Source: Acinonyx jubatus
Taxonomy: Eukaryota > Chordata > Mammalia > Carnivora > Felidae
Assembly: GCF_027475565.1 (NCBI RefSeq)
Contig: NC_069382.1
Coordinates: 57,438,286-57,502,285 of the forward strand
DNA: 64,000 nucleotides
Direction: 5' to 3'
The translations under genes and the position numbers were made by a program. The notes beneath the pieces are model-generated. The model was given only the letters and a program-made list of their open reading frames with translations. It searched no databases and was not told the origin of the DNA. Positions 12,071-24,504 of this stretch are shown in pieces; position 1 is the first letter of the stretch; every line of letters begins with the position of its first letter.

Positions 12071-12219
12071 GTGATTTTCTTCCTTTTAACAGGGTCTATC
12101 ACTGAGCAAAATATTTAATTTTGATGAAGTTGAATTCATAAATTTTTCCTTTATTGATTATGCTTTTGGTGTCATCTAAGAAATCTACCCCCCAAATATT
12201 TTCTTCTAAATTTTTTTTC

Positions 12220-12426
12220 TTTTCTTTTCTTATTTTTTTTTTTTTTTTTTCCTGAGAGAGAGCATGAAAGCAGGGGAGGGACAGGGGGAGAGGGAGAGAG
12301 AATTTTAAGCAGGCTCCACACCCGACACAGAGCCTGACTTGGGGCTCAATCTCATGAAAGTAAGATCATGACCTGAGCCAAAATCAAGAATCAGATGCTT
12401 AACTGACTGTGCCACCCAGGCATCCC
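12220..12426 (-). repeat. CAN-SINE
   Basis: An antisense copy with a long T-rich tail at its left end; the head reads ccacccaggcatccc. Confidence 0.8.
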
Positions 12427-12858
12427 TATGTTTTTAAAGTTTAACATTTTACATGTAAGTCCATGATCCATTTTGCATGACTTTTTGTATAAGGTGTTAA
12501 GACATAGGTTGAAGTTCTTCGTTTTTTGGGTTTTCTTTTCTTTTTTTTTTTTTTTTTTTTGGATGTTTGCATGTCCAATTGTTCCAGCAGTATTTGCTGA
12601 AAAAAGCTATCTTTCACTGATTTGTTTTTATTTTCTTTTGCCTTTGTCAAAAATTAGTTGGGTATATTCGTGTGCATCTATTTCAGAGTTCTGTGTTCTG
12701 TTCCACTGATCTACATGTCTATACCTTCAGCAATACCACACAGTCTTGCTTACTCTAGCTCTGAAATAAGCTGGAAATTGGATAGATTAATTTCTCACAC
12801 TTTATTCTTATTTTTCAAAATTACTTTAGCTATTCTAGTTACTTTACCTTTCCATATA

Positions 12859-13086
12859 AATTAAAAAAAAATTTTTTTACATTTATTTCTTTTTGAGAAA
12901 CAGAGTGAGACAAAGCATGAGCGGGGGAGGGGCAGAGAGAGAAGGAGACACAGAATCTGAAGCAGGCTCCAGGCTCTGAGCAAGCGGTCAGCACAGAGCC
13001 TGATGCGGGGCTCGAACCCATGAACTGTGAGATCATGACCTGAGCCGAAGTCAGACGCTCAACCTACTGAGCAACCCAGGTGCCCC
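12859..13086 (-). repeat. CAN-SINE in old L1
   Basis: Flanked by the perfect duplication tacctttccatata (12,845-12,858, 13,087-13,100). Confidence 0.9.
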
Positions 13087-13555
13087 TACCTTTCCATATA
13101 GATTTTATAATCTTATCTATATCTACAAAATCTTGATGGGTCAATTAATACTTATGAGTAAATAACAAATACTTCTCTATTTGGATGGTACATCTCTATT
13201 TGGATATTATGCAAACTCTAATTCAATGAAACTGAATATTTGTCCCAAACTTGCTTGTTCTCCTACATTCCCTATCTCAGTTGTCATCTCCCTTGTAGCC
13301 AAAATTAGTTTTCAGAGTCACTTGTTAATGTATTTGACAACCATTTACTCAGTACCCATCATGTACCAGGCACAAGACAGGTGCTGGGGTAATGAGTAAA
13401 ATATGGTCCCTATTCCCAAAGCAGTGAAGGCAAAAGACATACAAATAACTACAGTATGGTATGATAAATATCACAGGAAAGGTATATAGGAGGTATTCGA
13501 TAACACTGAAAAGGAATAAGCATGCTACCTGGAAAAGTCTTAAAAGTGAACATTT

Positions 13556-13784
13556 TTAAAATTATTTAAAAGAATTTTTTAACGTTTACTTATTTTTTAA
13601 GAGACAGAGAGAGACAGAGCATATGTGGAGGAGGGGCAGAGAGAGAGGGAGATACAGAATCCAAACCAGGCTCCAGGCTCTGAGCTGTCAGCACAGAGCC
13701 TGACATGGTGCTCAAACCCACAAACTGTGAGATCATGACCTGAGCTGAAGTCGGATGCTTCACTGACTGAGCCACCCAGGCATC
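13556..13784 (-). repeat. CAN-SINE, last before the SINE-poor zone
   Basis: Flanked by cttaaaagtg(a/t)acattt (13,539-13,555, 13,785-13,801). Confidence 0.85.
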
Positions 13785-13801
13785 CTTAAAAGTGTACATT
13801 T

Positions 13802-16435
13802 AATAAAGGGAATGTTTAAGCTGAGTACTTGAAGGATTAGGATGAGTGAACTGGGCTAATGATGAGGTGAAAGTCAATACAAGCAAAACAAACAACAACA
13901 AAAAACAAAAAAAAACAAAAAAAAATACATGCAAAAACACAGCAGCATAATAATAAAAACTGCTTAGGTAGCTTAAATAAGAGGTAAGGGACTGGAGAGT
14001 AGCTGGAGAGGTGGACATAGGCCAGATCAGAAAGGGAGGAGCTCATATGCTGTGCTAAGGAACTTAATTACTCATTTATACACAAGAGAAACCATTAAGA
14101 GTTTTCAAAGATAAACCACATGACCAAATACGAATTTTAGCAAGGCAACAGTAGCAGCAGTATGCAAGACAGAAGAGCAAAAGGCTGAAAGAGGAGTTAG
14201 GTAACCCTAATTCCAGTAGAACCCTGAATAATCCTAAATATGAGATACTGAAGGCATAATTAACCTAAGACATCACAACATGGAGTGAAAAGAATTCTGA
14301 AAAATATTTAAGAGGATGTGGTAAACAATAAACTGTGGGGAACGGTGAAGAAATCTAAGAGATCTGCTAGGTTTCTGACTTGACTAATTGATTCAAAACA
14401 GCTGGAAGAACAAATTTCATTCTTCTACATCTTATGGGACTCAAGATCAGAGTGTTCTTTCCAACTATAGAATTAGATATGTAAGCTTTAAGTCCTATTC
14501 AAGGCCACACTACAATGAGGGGAGTGTTTCCCTTCATTCAGTGCACCAATCTAGCACCCAAACTGCAAACACTAAGTAGTATGCCACTTGAATTGGGGGG
14601 TGGGAAGAAGAACTAGGAAGACTGCAAATTCGTGGATAAGGGACCCACACAGCCTGAAATAGTTACACCAATTTTCCATAGCTCCCAGTCAAGTTTTACG
14701 TCTCTCAGAAAGGAGACTGGGTAGGGCTAAGGATCATGGCTAAGTTTCAAAGGTGTTATCAGTCAGCTACCTGGCTGGCTAGTAAGCTAAATAGACAAGT
14801 AGGTACAATATCACTGAAAAAAGAAATGGAAATCCCAAATATTAGCAACTAGAGAGATGGACAAAAGTTTCACAAGCATAATAGCAGAGGTAAAACGCTG
14901 ATTGATGTAAGCCATTTGTGTGTAAGGAGCATTTTCATATAAATACTTTAAGCATCTCATATAAATATCATAACTGTATAAATATTTTAACTGTATTTTT
15001 AAGTACTGGTCAAAAATCAAAATGTGACAATGAATTTCAACATAATCACTCATTCATTTACTAATGTTTACAGAATACCTACTAATGTATCAGACATTGT
15101 AAAAAAAATAGACAATTTTTATTGATTAATGGCATATTTATATAGGCCTTACAGCTTTCAGTAAAGTTCAGCATAAATTGCATTATACACTGTCCTTGAA
15201 AGCAATGCTGAAATACTTTCCTATAAAGTAATGTATACAATAAAAGGCAATATATGACAGATATCACAGAAAACAGCAGTAGTGTTATAAGAGCATGGAA
15301 AAAAGAGCTCATCTCAGTGTAACTGAGGTGAGAAGCCTCCTTTGGAAAAGACACAACTGACTTCAACCTTAAAAGATAAGTGGGATTTTATGGGGCAGAG
15401 ATGGGAGAAGAAGTTAACTGAAGCAAAACTACTGACATGAATCATGCTATGGAGCCAAAAAGGCAACTAAAATATTTGAAGATGAGTATGTATACAGAAT
15501 ACAAGTCCAGTAAAAGATTTCATGGTCAAATAAGTTTGGGTAATAAAGCATACCCCATTCTAGAATTGTAATGGCTAACAGCATATGGCTCTTGAGAAAA
15601 CCTGGAGTAAACACTAAATCTGTGAAAAGCTTCTCAAATTTATTTTACCAAAGAATGACCCCTCCGCCCCATATAACATCATAAAACTTAGGTCAGAACA
15701 TCACAGAATTTATTCTGATACGTATTGTTACCACATACAAGATATGACAACAATGAAACTGATTTCTCCCCAAAGCAATATTACTTGCTATTTTCTCTAC
15801 TATTAAGTTAGCTGCATGTCCAAACTGCTGTGCTTGCATTTTTCTTCAAAAGAAGTATTAAATGAATAACCTGCTAATGGAAGTAGACACTCTGAAGTTT
15901 CCTAGATTAATAAAAATTTTTAGTCATTCAAAAGTTAAATACTAGATGATTTTAAAAGTAAAAACACAAATATAAGGCTTAGACTATAAGAAAAAAAGAA
16001 AGGTAAACAATAATCCAACAAAAAGATGCTGTGGAAGACTAAATAATTTTCATGATTTTACAGGACAGAAACTGTTCAACTACTCAAAAGGGCAAAAAAT
16101 ATTAACTGGCTGCAGTCAAAGTTGCAGATCAAATCTCTGTATTTCAGCAATACAAATGGGCAGTTTCTCAACGTGTTGGCCCTACATTTTGTACTTTAAC
16201 TGAAGAACATTCATTTTTAAAAATAAAAATAAATCATAGCTACAATATATATACACGTGTGAATGTGCATATGAAAAACACACAAAAAGAGTTCATTATA
16301 ATAGAATGAAAGTTTCAAAAATTTATTTCCCAGAGTTTCTGTAATTTCACATTACTTTTATAATTGAAAAATAAATGAACCTATGGTGCCGTATCTCTCA
16401 TCCTAACTTTTCTTCTGGCATTTTGACTAGTCTTA
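13802..16435. other. CLCN3 intron without SINEs or recognised genes
   Basis: A purine-rich, A-rich tract (13,870-13,930) is followed by unique-looking sequence. No intact ORF or splice-bounded exon was recognised. Confidence 0.5.
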
Positions 16436-16439
16436 CCTG

Positions 16440-16680
16440 AAATACAGTGCAGCCATTGAGAGCAAGAGCTCTGAGATCATGCCAGTTGTGACACTTAACT
16501 GAGACCTTGGGCAAGTTAAATAACTGTTCTATTCCTCAGTTTCCATTATCTGTATAATGGAAAAACCAAGTACCTACTTCATGGGGTTGGTGTCATAACT
16601 GAGATAATCCACAAAAAAACTTAGGAATGAATCTGAACCACAGAATTCACTCAATAAATATTAACACTTGTTATATCATA
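16440..16680 (+). repeat. MIR element
   Basis: Nearly the whole MIR order is visible: GAGAGCAAGAGCTCTGAGAT, TGGGCAAGTTAAATAACTG, CCTCAGTTTCCATTATCTGT, and CACTCAATAAATATTAA at the end. Confidence 0.85.
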
Positions 16681-16689
16681 TTATATGTT

Positions 16690-18120
16690 TTAGATCACTG
16701 CTGTCGAGTCTAACTAGAAACTTAGATGAAGGTTCTACAAAGCAGTGAGAGTGGCCAAATGCCACAGGATACTGCTTTGATATCTGACCCACCACAGAGA
16801 TCAAATCTGGCTTCCTGAGTGGTCTGAAAATTATTACCAACATGTCACACAACAGGAAATTGAAAGCCTATCACCAACATGACCTGGAAAATAGCCAATT
16901 TATTAATATAAAACCATAACCTCAGCAATTCTGTTCCCCTGAACTGTATATACCCATTACCAAGTTGGATTTTTTCATTTGTAATGAACTTTGTATGACT
17001 GAAATCACATGCTTAAAACACAATTTCCAAGATGTAAGTACTATACATTTCTATTGACCTCTTAAAATAATTTGACCCATTTTCCAAGCAAACAATCAGT
17101 CTTTGAAGAGTATGGGAAGTAGGGTGTGGGAGGGGGATGCCATGGATTCTGCCAACAGTGACTGCTCCTATCAACCAGAGGTCATTAAAACATACTCGGT
17201 CTGCCAAATATCTGTAGGTCACACACCTGGTTTTTAAGTCATACTATATAACAACAGTCAGCAGCAGCACCTTTTAAGATGAAAATCAACAATACATACA
17301 CTAGCATTTTAACTCCTATGTGTACTCTCGAGCTACACAGTATTTTCTAGTGACTCACAAAGGCATGTAAAATTGACTGACATCAGTTAGATTATTTTCA
17401 TACCGACCTCAAGAAAAGAATCTTGTAAATTAAACTGTTTAGAGATGAAAAGCAAAGCATTTCTGAAAAGATTCAACAATCAATGACAAAAGCCACAATG
17501 ATGCTGCAATAACTAAATCGCATGGCTCAAAAAAGTTTATAGTATAGTCTGCAGAACTGAAGTTTTGAATTACCAAAAAAAGGGTGATTCAATTCTCATA
17601 AACAAGGGCTTTTTTTTTAATCCAAAAGAAACAGAAATCTCAGAAATCTTAAACGTAAGCATAATGTATAGGTAATTTTCTATGTGCTCTAGTTTAACGT
17701 GCTATACAAATAAAGTGTATATTATATGCAAAATTGAGATTCTAAGGTAGTTTCTGATCCAAGTTTCATATCAAAACACAAATGTTATATATACACACAA
17801 ACTATGTCTTGATATACACATAAATTTAGACCAAAGATAGAAAAACTGAGTATTAACTTTAAATTTGGGCAATTTTAGAGCAAGCAAAACCCAATCTCTG
17901 AGTTCAATATTAATCTTTTCCTGGAACCTACTTCCAGTCTATTCAAAGGTTCTTCGACGGTTCCCAAAGGAAACCGGCGAAATCTTATAGAATGTCCGAG
18001 GGAATATACCTAATCAGGGAAGGTTTAACATCATGTAGGGTTCTGTTATAAGATAAACCAAGATCAGAGCCCTGGCATCACAGTTGACCCAAAATCCGTG
18101 AACATAACAGCTAACAAATC
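16690..18120. other. CLCN3 intron near the leader exon, no recognised feature
   Basis: No SINE, L1 or ORF is recognised here. Sequence conservation could not be tested. Confidence 0.45.
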
Positions 18121-18137
18121 TTCACTCATACAATGCA

Positions 18138-18143
18138 ACTCAC
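18138..18143 (-). promoter_or_regulatory. CLCN3: 5' splice site, CLCN3 leader exon
   Basis: The minus strand reads AAG|GTGAGT, a near-perfect U1 match. It defines the 3' end of the candidate leader exon and is the best donor in this region. Confidence 0.65.
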
Positions 18144-18206
18144 CTTGCAGCTCAGAGGCATAGCAAAATCGGTGGCTGTTTTTTGCGCTGCCTTTGGATT
18201 CTGCAT
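18144..18206 (-). promoter_or_regulatory. Exon-1 part of a possible upstream ORF overlapping the CLCN3 start
   Basis: The ATG at 18206-18204 opens 21 codons (MQNPKAAQKTATDFAMPLSC, then Lys) reaching the donor with no stop. Spliced to the exon at 6525 it adds eight codons and stops at TGA 6501-6499, overlapping the CLCN3 ATG (6509) in another frame. The first ATG has a weak context and a second in-frame ATG has G at -3. Confidence 0.45.
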
Positions 18207-18680
18207 CTGTTTCAAACCTAAAAACCTAGCTACCCTGGGAGCTCCACCTGAAGAAAGCTTCACACACAACGAAAACTATTGCGATTTAAAAGATACCTTG
18301 GGTTTTCTACCGAAGAGGTTACGGAAATTTTGCCAGGTAGGACCTTTTTTTTGTCCTCTCCAAACACGGGAGTAGCATTAAGTTAAATCCGCTTCCTTTG
18401 GAGGGCCCTAAAGTCAATTGCTTCCACCTAAAATTAAAAATAAAAATCTCCAACCTCACTTCCCTCTTAAAAGACTAAAACTGAATCCATGTTCCCACTC
18501 GCAAATGAAGTAGAACGCCTTTCAGCCCACCACACCCTCCTGCCTCATTACGCAGCCCAACTCCCCGGCCGCAGGCGAACTGGCACTGTAAAAAGGGGCT
18601 GGTGTTCCGGACCACACCGGCCCCAAGCCACGGAAGGGGAAGGGAAACAGCAGGAGTCAGGAGCCCGACAGGTGCGTCTA
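18144..18680 (-). other. CLCN3: Candidate CLCN3 5'UTR exon 1
   Basis: A very strong minus-strand donor, CAAG|GTGAGT, ends an exon at 18144 (intron begins 18143). It lies immediately downstream of the CpG-rich CLCN3 promoter, in the right orientation to splice to the acceptor at 6526. The upper boundary is not visible. I place it near 18,680, just below the CRE and CCAAT elements, by inference only. The last 63 bases hold an ATG (18206-18204) open to the donor with no stop. The 11.6-kb intron to the coding exon has GT-AG ends. Other CLCN3 first exons may exist outside the window. Confidence 0.6.
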
Positions 18681-18684
18681 CGCG

Positions 18685-18706
18685 TGACGTCACCGCGTTG
18701 ACGTGA
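18685..18706. promoter_or_regulatory. Perfect CRE (TGACGTCA) plus adjacent near-CRE in CLCN3 promoter
   Basis: The palindrome TGACGTCA is at 18685-18692 and TGACGTGA at 18699-18706, 14 bases apart start to start. CREB/ATF proteins bind such sites in CpG promoters when unmethylated. Occupancy is inferred from sequence only. Confidence 0.6.
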
Positions 18707-18774
18707 ACGGCCGCTCAGCGTCCGGCCGCTGAATACCTCCTCCACCGGCCGCGGTTGGAGGCGCGTCGGCACCC

Positions 18775-18779
18775 ATTGG
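18775..18779 (-). promoter_or_regulatory. CCAAT box, CLCN3 promoter
   Basis: ATTGG on the plus strand reads CCAAT toward CLCN3, within CCCATTGGGCAAT. It lies about 85 bases upstream of the CRE in the direction of CLCN3 transcription, a usual position for NF-Y. Confidence 0.45.
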
Positions 18780-19847
18780 GCAATGTGGAAACGGTGGGCG
18801 GGCCGGAGCTGGGGCAGGAGGAGGAGCAAAGCGAGCTAGCCAGCCCTGAGGGGCCGCGCTGGGTGTGAAACCCTTCCCTGGCGATTAGCTCACGTCACTC
18901 ACGCTTTGCTATTTACCCCTCTGCTGACCTCGCGAAAGGACAGAAGGTGGCCGCCTTGGGGGAAGTATTCTCAGAAGGCCGCAGGCGCGCGCTGTACCCA
19001 GCATCCTCGGAAGCTCCCAATTCCACGCCGGCAGAAGACCCGGAGCAGCGCGTGAAATCCCGGCAAGCTTCGGCGCCAAAAGCGAAAGGCAAAAGCAGCC
19101 GTCCGCGAGCGAGCTCTACTTCCGAGAGAAATGGCCTTAAGCACCAAATGTTGCCTGTGTTTCTAGGTCGGAAGCATGGAAAGCAGCGGCCTTACCTCGC
19201 CTTATATGTCGTGGTGGAGGGACGGGGCGGGGGGGGGGGGGGGAGGGTTATATGCCTGATAAACATGCAGAGAAAACTGATAACCCGAATTTAGCCGTTA
19301 CGCAGTTTCAAAAATAATGCTTGGAAATAAAGTATTTTGGAGAAAATGGGTAATCCGATTTCAATTTCTACACGGTCGAATTGAATGTATTTTAGTTTGG
19401 CAAGTGTTTATTAAAGTAACGTGTACCAGCCAAAATTCAGTAAACCTGACACCTGGGCTCAAGGGGTTTATATTCCGGTGCAATAAAGAATGACTGCTCA
19501 GGAAAAGGAGCACCCTTCTGAGAGAGTAATGTGGAAAGAAATCTTTACAGAAGAGTTGATACCTGGATTTTGAAAAAAAAAAAAAAGTTGAGGGACAGGA
19601 GTTGGGGTGGGGAAAACAAACAGTATCTGGTAGAAATTTCACGTAAGGGAGGAAGAAATTGGAAGTTCTATGTTATGCTGGCGTTGAATATAGTGTGCGA
19701 GATGTAAAATGGAGAGATGACTTGAGACGATGATGCAGAAGTCAGCAGTTACGCCAAAGAGTTTATGCCTTACCTTAGATAATCAGGGACGGTTGGAAAG
19801 TTTTGTTTGTAAGTAGTTTTTTTCTCCAAGGTGTTCGGAAAATGTCC

Positions 19848-20035
19848 AGGGGCGCCTGGGTGGCTCAGTTGGTTAAGTGTCTGACTTAAGCTCAGGTCAA
19901 GATCTCAGGACTGGTGAGTTTGAGTCCCCCCATCTGGCTCTCTGCTGTCAGCGCCAATCCCACTTCAAATCCTCTGTCTCCCTCTCTCACTGCCCCTCCC
20001 CTGCTCACGTTATCTCTCTCTCAAAAATAAATAAG
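19848..20035 (+). repeat. CAN-SINE (intergenic)
   Basis: A sense copy with a well-preserved GGGGCGCCTGGGTGGCTCAG head; its 3' part is slightly short. One of only two SINEs between 13.8 and 30.3 kb. Confidence 0.85.
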
Positions 20036-20326
20036 AAAGTGCCCAAACATCCAGAAAACGTAATAGAATAGTACATTGCACATTCATACGCAATGGTTGT
20101 TCATTTAACATCTTTGATAAATACTAAAAACTTAACGTTTGTGAAGAAAAAATTCAACTTAACAATAGTTGAAGGCTTTTAATCATGGGCATGACAGGAT
20201 CAGTCACATTCACAAATTCTGCTATAGTTGCTTCATTTATATTTGGATTTTTTTTTTCCCTGAAGCATGTGAAAATTAGGATGCAGACATTATACTTTAC
20301 CCTTAGATACTTCAACGTGCAATTGC

Positions 20327-20546
20327 GGGGCGCCTGGGTGGTTCAGTCAGTTAAGGCATTGGGTTAAACTCAGGACATGATCTGCAGCTCCTGAGTTCGA
20401 GCCCCTTGTTGGGCTCTGTGCTGACACCTCAGAGCCTGGAGACTGTTTAGGATTCTGTGTCTCCCTCTCTGCCCCTCCCCCCTTCCTCTCCCTCTCTCTC
20501 TCTCTCCGTCTCAAAAATAAATAAACATTAAACAAGTTTTAAAAAA
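20327..20546 (+). repeat. CAN-SINE (intergenic)
   Basis: A sense copy, head GGGGCGCCTGGGTGG, tail AAAAATAAATAAACATTAAAC. Confidence 0.85.
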
Positions 20547-20871
20547 ATGCATCTCCTAAGAATAACAACTTCCCCAACACAAGAACAATACCATTATCAC
20601 AACTAGGAAAATTAGCAATAAGTGCCTGATATCTAATAACCAGTCCATATTTAAATTTTGCCAATTGTTAAGCAAAAAATTCTTCTGCTGTTTTTTTCAA
20701 ACCAGTATCCTATCAAGTTTCAAGCATTGCATTTCAGTTGTTTCTTAAATCTCTTTTAATCTCTAAGAGCTCCTCCCTCAATTTTTCATTATATTGATGT
20801 TTTAAAGAGACGAAGGACGTTGTCTTGTAGCATGTCGCACATTAGTTGTTTTCAATTAAGAGCGAGCCATG

Positions 20872-21288
20872 GCTATTATAGGCTGACCATGTCCTCTCAA
20901 AAGATTCCTCCCCTCCCCCTTAAATATATCTTCATTTGGAAATACGTTCTTTACAAATGTGATCAAGGTAAGGTCATCAGGATGGGCTAATTCAGTATTA
21001 TTTGTGACCTTAAGAGAAGAGACACAAAGACAGGAAGATGACTCTGTGAAGAGGGAGGCAGAGACTGGAGTTACGCTGTTAAAAGCTAAAGAACAATTGG
21101 GGCTACCAGAAACTGGAAGAAACAAGGAAGGGATTCTTCCCTGGAGCCCTTAAAGAGAGCATAACCTTATCGACACCCTAATTTTCAGACTTCTAGACTC
21201 CAGAACTGAGAAAATAAATTGCTGGTTTTTTTTTTTAAGCTCCTCAGTTTGTGTTGCTTTGTTACAGCAGCCTTAGGAAGCTAATACA
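20872..21288 (+). mobile_element. MLT1-type LTR (ancient MaLR endogenous retrovirus-like)
   Basis: The order matches the MLT1 LTR: a rewritten GTTTGAATTGTGTCC start, GTGACCTTAAGAGAAGAGAC, CTCCAGAACTGAGAAAATAA with the polyA signal, then GTTACAGCAGCCTTAGGAAG and TAATACA. It is a solo remnant with no retroviral genes. Confidence 0.8.
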
Positions 21289-21289
21289 A

Positions 21290-24200
21290 TGAGTGAAAAT
21301 ATTTTGGAAGAATACAGAAAATACAAATTGAAAGTTGGTGTCCTGTACAACCTGACCAATCTTAGTGTCACTGTCCACAAAAAACATACAATTAAGTGTC
21401 TTGGGGAACTTTCCAGGACCTTTCTAGGCATATACAAAGATATTATACATATATTAAAAAGTGGGATATGCTAGAGAACCTTCTTTGCTTCCCTACCAAA
21501 TTTTTATTAAACTGTAAATTGTATACCAGAGCTTTTGATTGTATGCTTCTTGGGCCCTCCAGTACAAGAGAGTAATGAATATCTGACTTACATATATATT
21601 TTGTATCTTCAAGGTACATAGCACTCTAATAGCATTAATATCACCAATATTCTAGTTTCAACACCTTTTTGATAGTTGTATATAACAGAAAAGGGTTTTA
21701 ATCAGGGTCCTGTGACAGTACATTTCTGGTTATAGGACCGAGGTCCCTGTTTTATTGCAACACTTCTCTGTTTTCTTACTCACTATTGACCAGAATTGCT
21801 CTCTGCTCCTAGAGACCATTCTCAAGTCCTAACTCCATGGCCTTCTCACCACATAGTAGTTTACCTCTTCAAAACCAGCAGGAGAATTTCTCTCACTTCT
21901 TTTTTAGGGGTCACTTAATTAAGTCAAGCCCATCCATCATAATCTCATTTTTTTATTAATTCACAGTCAATTGATTAATAACCTTATAATGGAAGTGAAA
22001 TCCCTATATTCACAGTCTGGCCCACAGTGAAGGAGAGGCAGTGATATTTTTGCATGTACTTCAGGGCATGGGAATCTTGGGGCCATCTCAGAATTTACCT
22101 CCCACAGTCTGCCCTCTAGCCCCTGATGATTTATAGATAAAATAGAACACATTCACCCTTTTCCAAGGTTCTGAAAGGGCTCATCCCAACATAGCATCAA
22201 CTTGAAGTTCAAAACTTCCTCTTAATCTAAATATCATCAGCTAAAAGTCTAAAATTTCTTCCAAATCAAATGAAGATGATGTTCCTGCCTGTAATCTATT
22301 AATTCTTCATCTGTGGACCTGTGAAACTAAAGAGGCAAGTTATCCACTCCCAACACTCCCAAAATACCGTGGTGGGATGGGCATAAGATAACAGTTGTAG
22401 GCATTCCAGTTCAAAAACAAAAAAGAGAGATAGGAGTCACTATTCTCAAATACACAGCCACCTACCCAAAAGTGGTAAAAGAGTGCTCCTTCCTTCCCTG
22501 ATACACTAGTTGGCTTGGGGTTTTTGTTTGTTTTGCTTGTGTTTGATTTTTTTGTTGTTGTTTTGAGAAAAGGAAATCCTCTTTGTATAACCCTCACCCA
22601 AAAGGGTTTTATGCCTTAATAGGCTTAAGCACGAGATTTTTTGGCTCATATATCTGTTTGTACCAGCTGACAACCTCACAGACTCAAATCACTATTTACA
22701 TTGACTTCCTGATTCAGTGCGGGCATCAACCCACAAATCACATTTCTCTCAGTGTAACTTTTTTTCAAACCCCCCTTTGCCCTTCCCTTGTCTCTAGGTC
22801 TTACATGAAGTTATAGCTAAAAGATTACACATATTTCCACAAGTCTGAATTTCAGACTATACCACTTAAAGAAACAGGCAAAAAATTCCAAAAGTTCTTG
22901 CTATCTAATCCTGAACAGTGAGGTCTAGTCACCCAGCATATGCAGTAATCAGTGGGCCACTCGAGTGACTTTGTAGGATCAAGAAATTTAGCTTCCTCCA
23001 ATTAAAATAAACTCTACTAAAATAAATATTCCAAAAATTGTTAATCTGGTTTATTTGGAAAATTTAAAAGATTAAAAATTCTTCTAAGGACATATCTTAG
23101 GACCTACCAAAATTAAGGATTCTTCCCTTGTTGCCAGCAAAGTCTGGAATTTTTTTGAGTGCAGAGTTAAAAATTATAGGATATTAGGCAAAAGAGTTGC
23201 ACTCTTTTGAAATTCTTTATAACATACAATTCCAAGTAATATACAGACAGTACCTGCTTGGTATTGTGTGGGAAATTACATTCATACAATGATACCCCCC
23301 AAATATACTACCAGATAAGCTATCCCAGGGGTCACAAAGGCTAACATACCATGAGAAGCAAGAGGGAAAAATTAACACACTTCAGATAAGGTACAAGTCG
23401 AGAGGAAAGACACATGATTTGAAACATGTGGTTATGCAATGCTAATATGTCTTGTCTCTCTTTTTGGCATATTAACCTTTCTGTTCATGGTTAGGTAATT
23501 AGGACCAGAGTTGATATTTGAGCAAGGGTTCAGAGATGGAAGGTGCCTAAGCCAATGACACTCTGGATATTTTAAAGAGCTGCAGGGGCAAGAGTACCTG
23601 GGCACCTCTGTAGCTTGCCAGTTAACCCAGTGAGCAGGTACAGGTTTTGCACTTTTGGAGCAGGTCATGTGGGACACAGTGTGAATGTCACACAGGGCGA
23701 CAGAATTGAGACCTGTGAATGTTGAGTGTTTCATGTATATTGAGTACGTCATGAGTATATTAGTGCTTAATGATTAGATGCCTCTCATATGTTTAGTGCC
23801 TCATTAATATTAGGCATCTCGTGGTCTTTCCAGACTTTTCTACCTATGTTCAAAAGTATATGTCCTGTTAACTTTACCTGTCCACCATATAACACAGGTT
23901 AGTAACTTATCTGCTTAACATGTGAGTGTTATTTCTTATACCATTTCTTTTTTTTTTTACCAGGGCAGAATTGAATATTCTCAAATAATACAATTCTGGG
24001 CTACACAGTTTGTATTGTGCCCATGGTGGTAGTGGGAGTGCTCACAATACAGTCAAACTTCTCATGACTCTTTCATTTCTTTTATCAAGGTCAAATTCAT
24101 GGCACTGTGATAATATCCAAGAACACTTTTATGTAACTTGGAACACTGTTGGACAAGTCTTACAAGAGATTTACAGACATTAGACGTTTTCTTCTGTGAA

Positions 24201-24490
24201 TGCAGATATGTAGCCTAATTTTGGGAAGAAGCACATAGACTCTGAGAATAGTAGAGAATAGTCAGAGGCTATTAATCAATCATATCTGCTTTCTATGATC
24301 CTTTTATAAATAAATCCTAAATCCTTTTATGGTAGTGTATTAGTTTCTACATGGGGGATTATCCCAAGGATCTCTTGTAAGTGGGCAACAATGAGTCTAT
24401 TTGCACATTTGGTTTTCTGTAATATTGTTTATACTACACACTACCTTACTTTTTTGCAAGAACATGTTTATTTTAAAATCCATTTCTGAC
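21290..24490. other. Intergenic stretch, nothing firmly recognised
   Basis: AT-rich DNA between the CLCN3 and NEK1 promoters. The 22.0-22.6 and 23.4-23.8 kb segments have a higher G+C than their surroundings and may be unnamed old repeats. I see no convincing ORF or exon. Confidence 0.4.
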
Positions 24491-24504
24491 ACACAACCAT
24501 CTTG

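Larger units (their letters stand above)
11325..13130 (-). mobile_element. Old antisense L1 (3'UTR and ORF2 C-terminal part)
   Basis: The plus strand reads as reversed L1: CCATTCACCCATTGAAGAAT, ATTCCCACCAACAATAAATA and AACCATTCCGATAGGTGTG lie in the standard order. Interrupted by SINEs at 11,960, 12,240 and 12,859. Heavily mutated. Confidence 0.75.
18540..19260 (-). promoter_or_regulatory. CLCN3: CpG-island promoter of CLCN3
   Basis: This is a sharp rise in G+C and CpG in otherwise AT-rich DNA. In the minus direction it holds a GGGCGGG Sp1-type box near 18,796, CCAAT at 18779-18775 and a perfect TGACGTCA at 18685-18692. No clear TATA box sits at a suitable distance, which fits a housekeeping CpG promoter. 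Transcription start sites are not determined. A 24-base G-rich run lies at the upstream end (19,224-19,247). Confidence 0.75.

Noticed and set aside
18548..18829. Open frames on both strands in the CLCN3 CpG island
   Set aside because: Same G+C effect; overlapping frames on both strands cannot all be genes and none resembles a known protein.
23432..23752. 106-codon minus-strand frame between the genes
   Set aside because: Mixed composition, no domain, no promoter or splice signals nearby. Possibly an old repeat.
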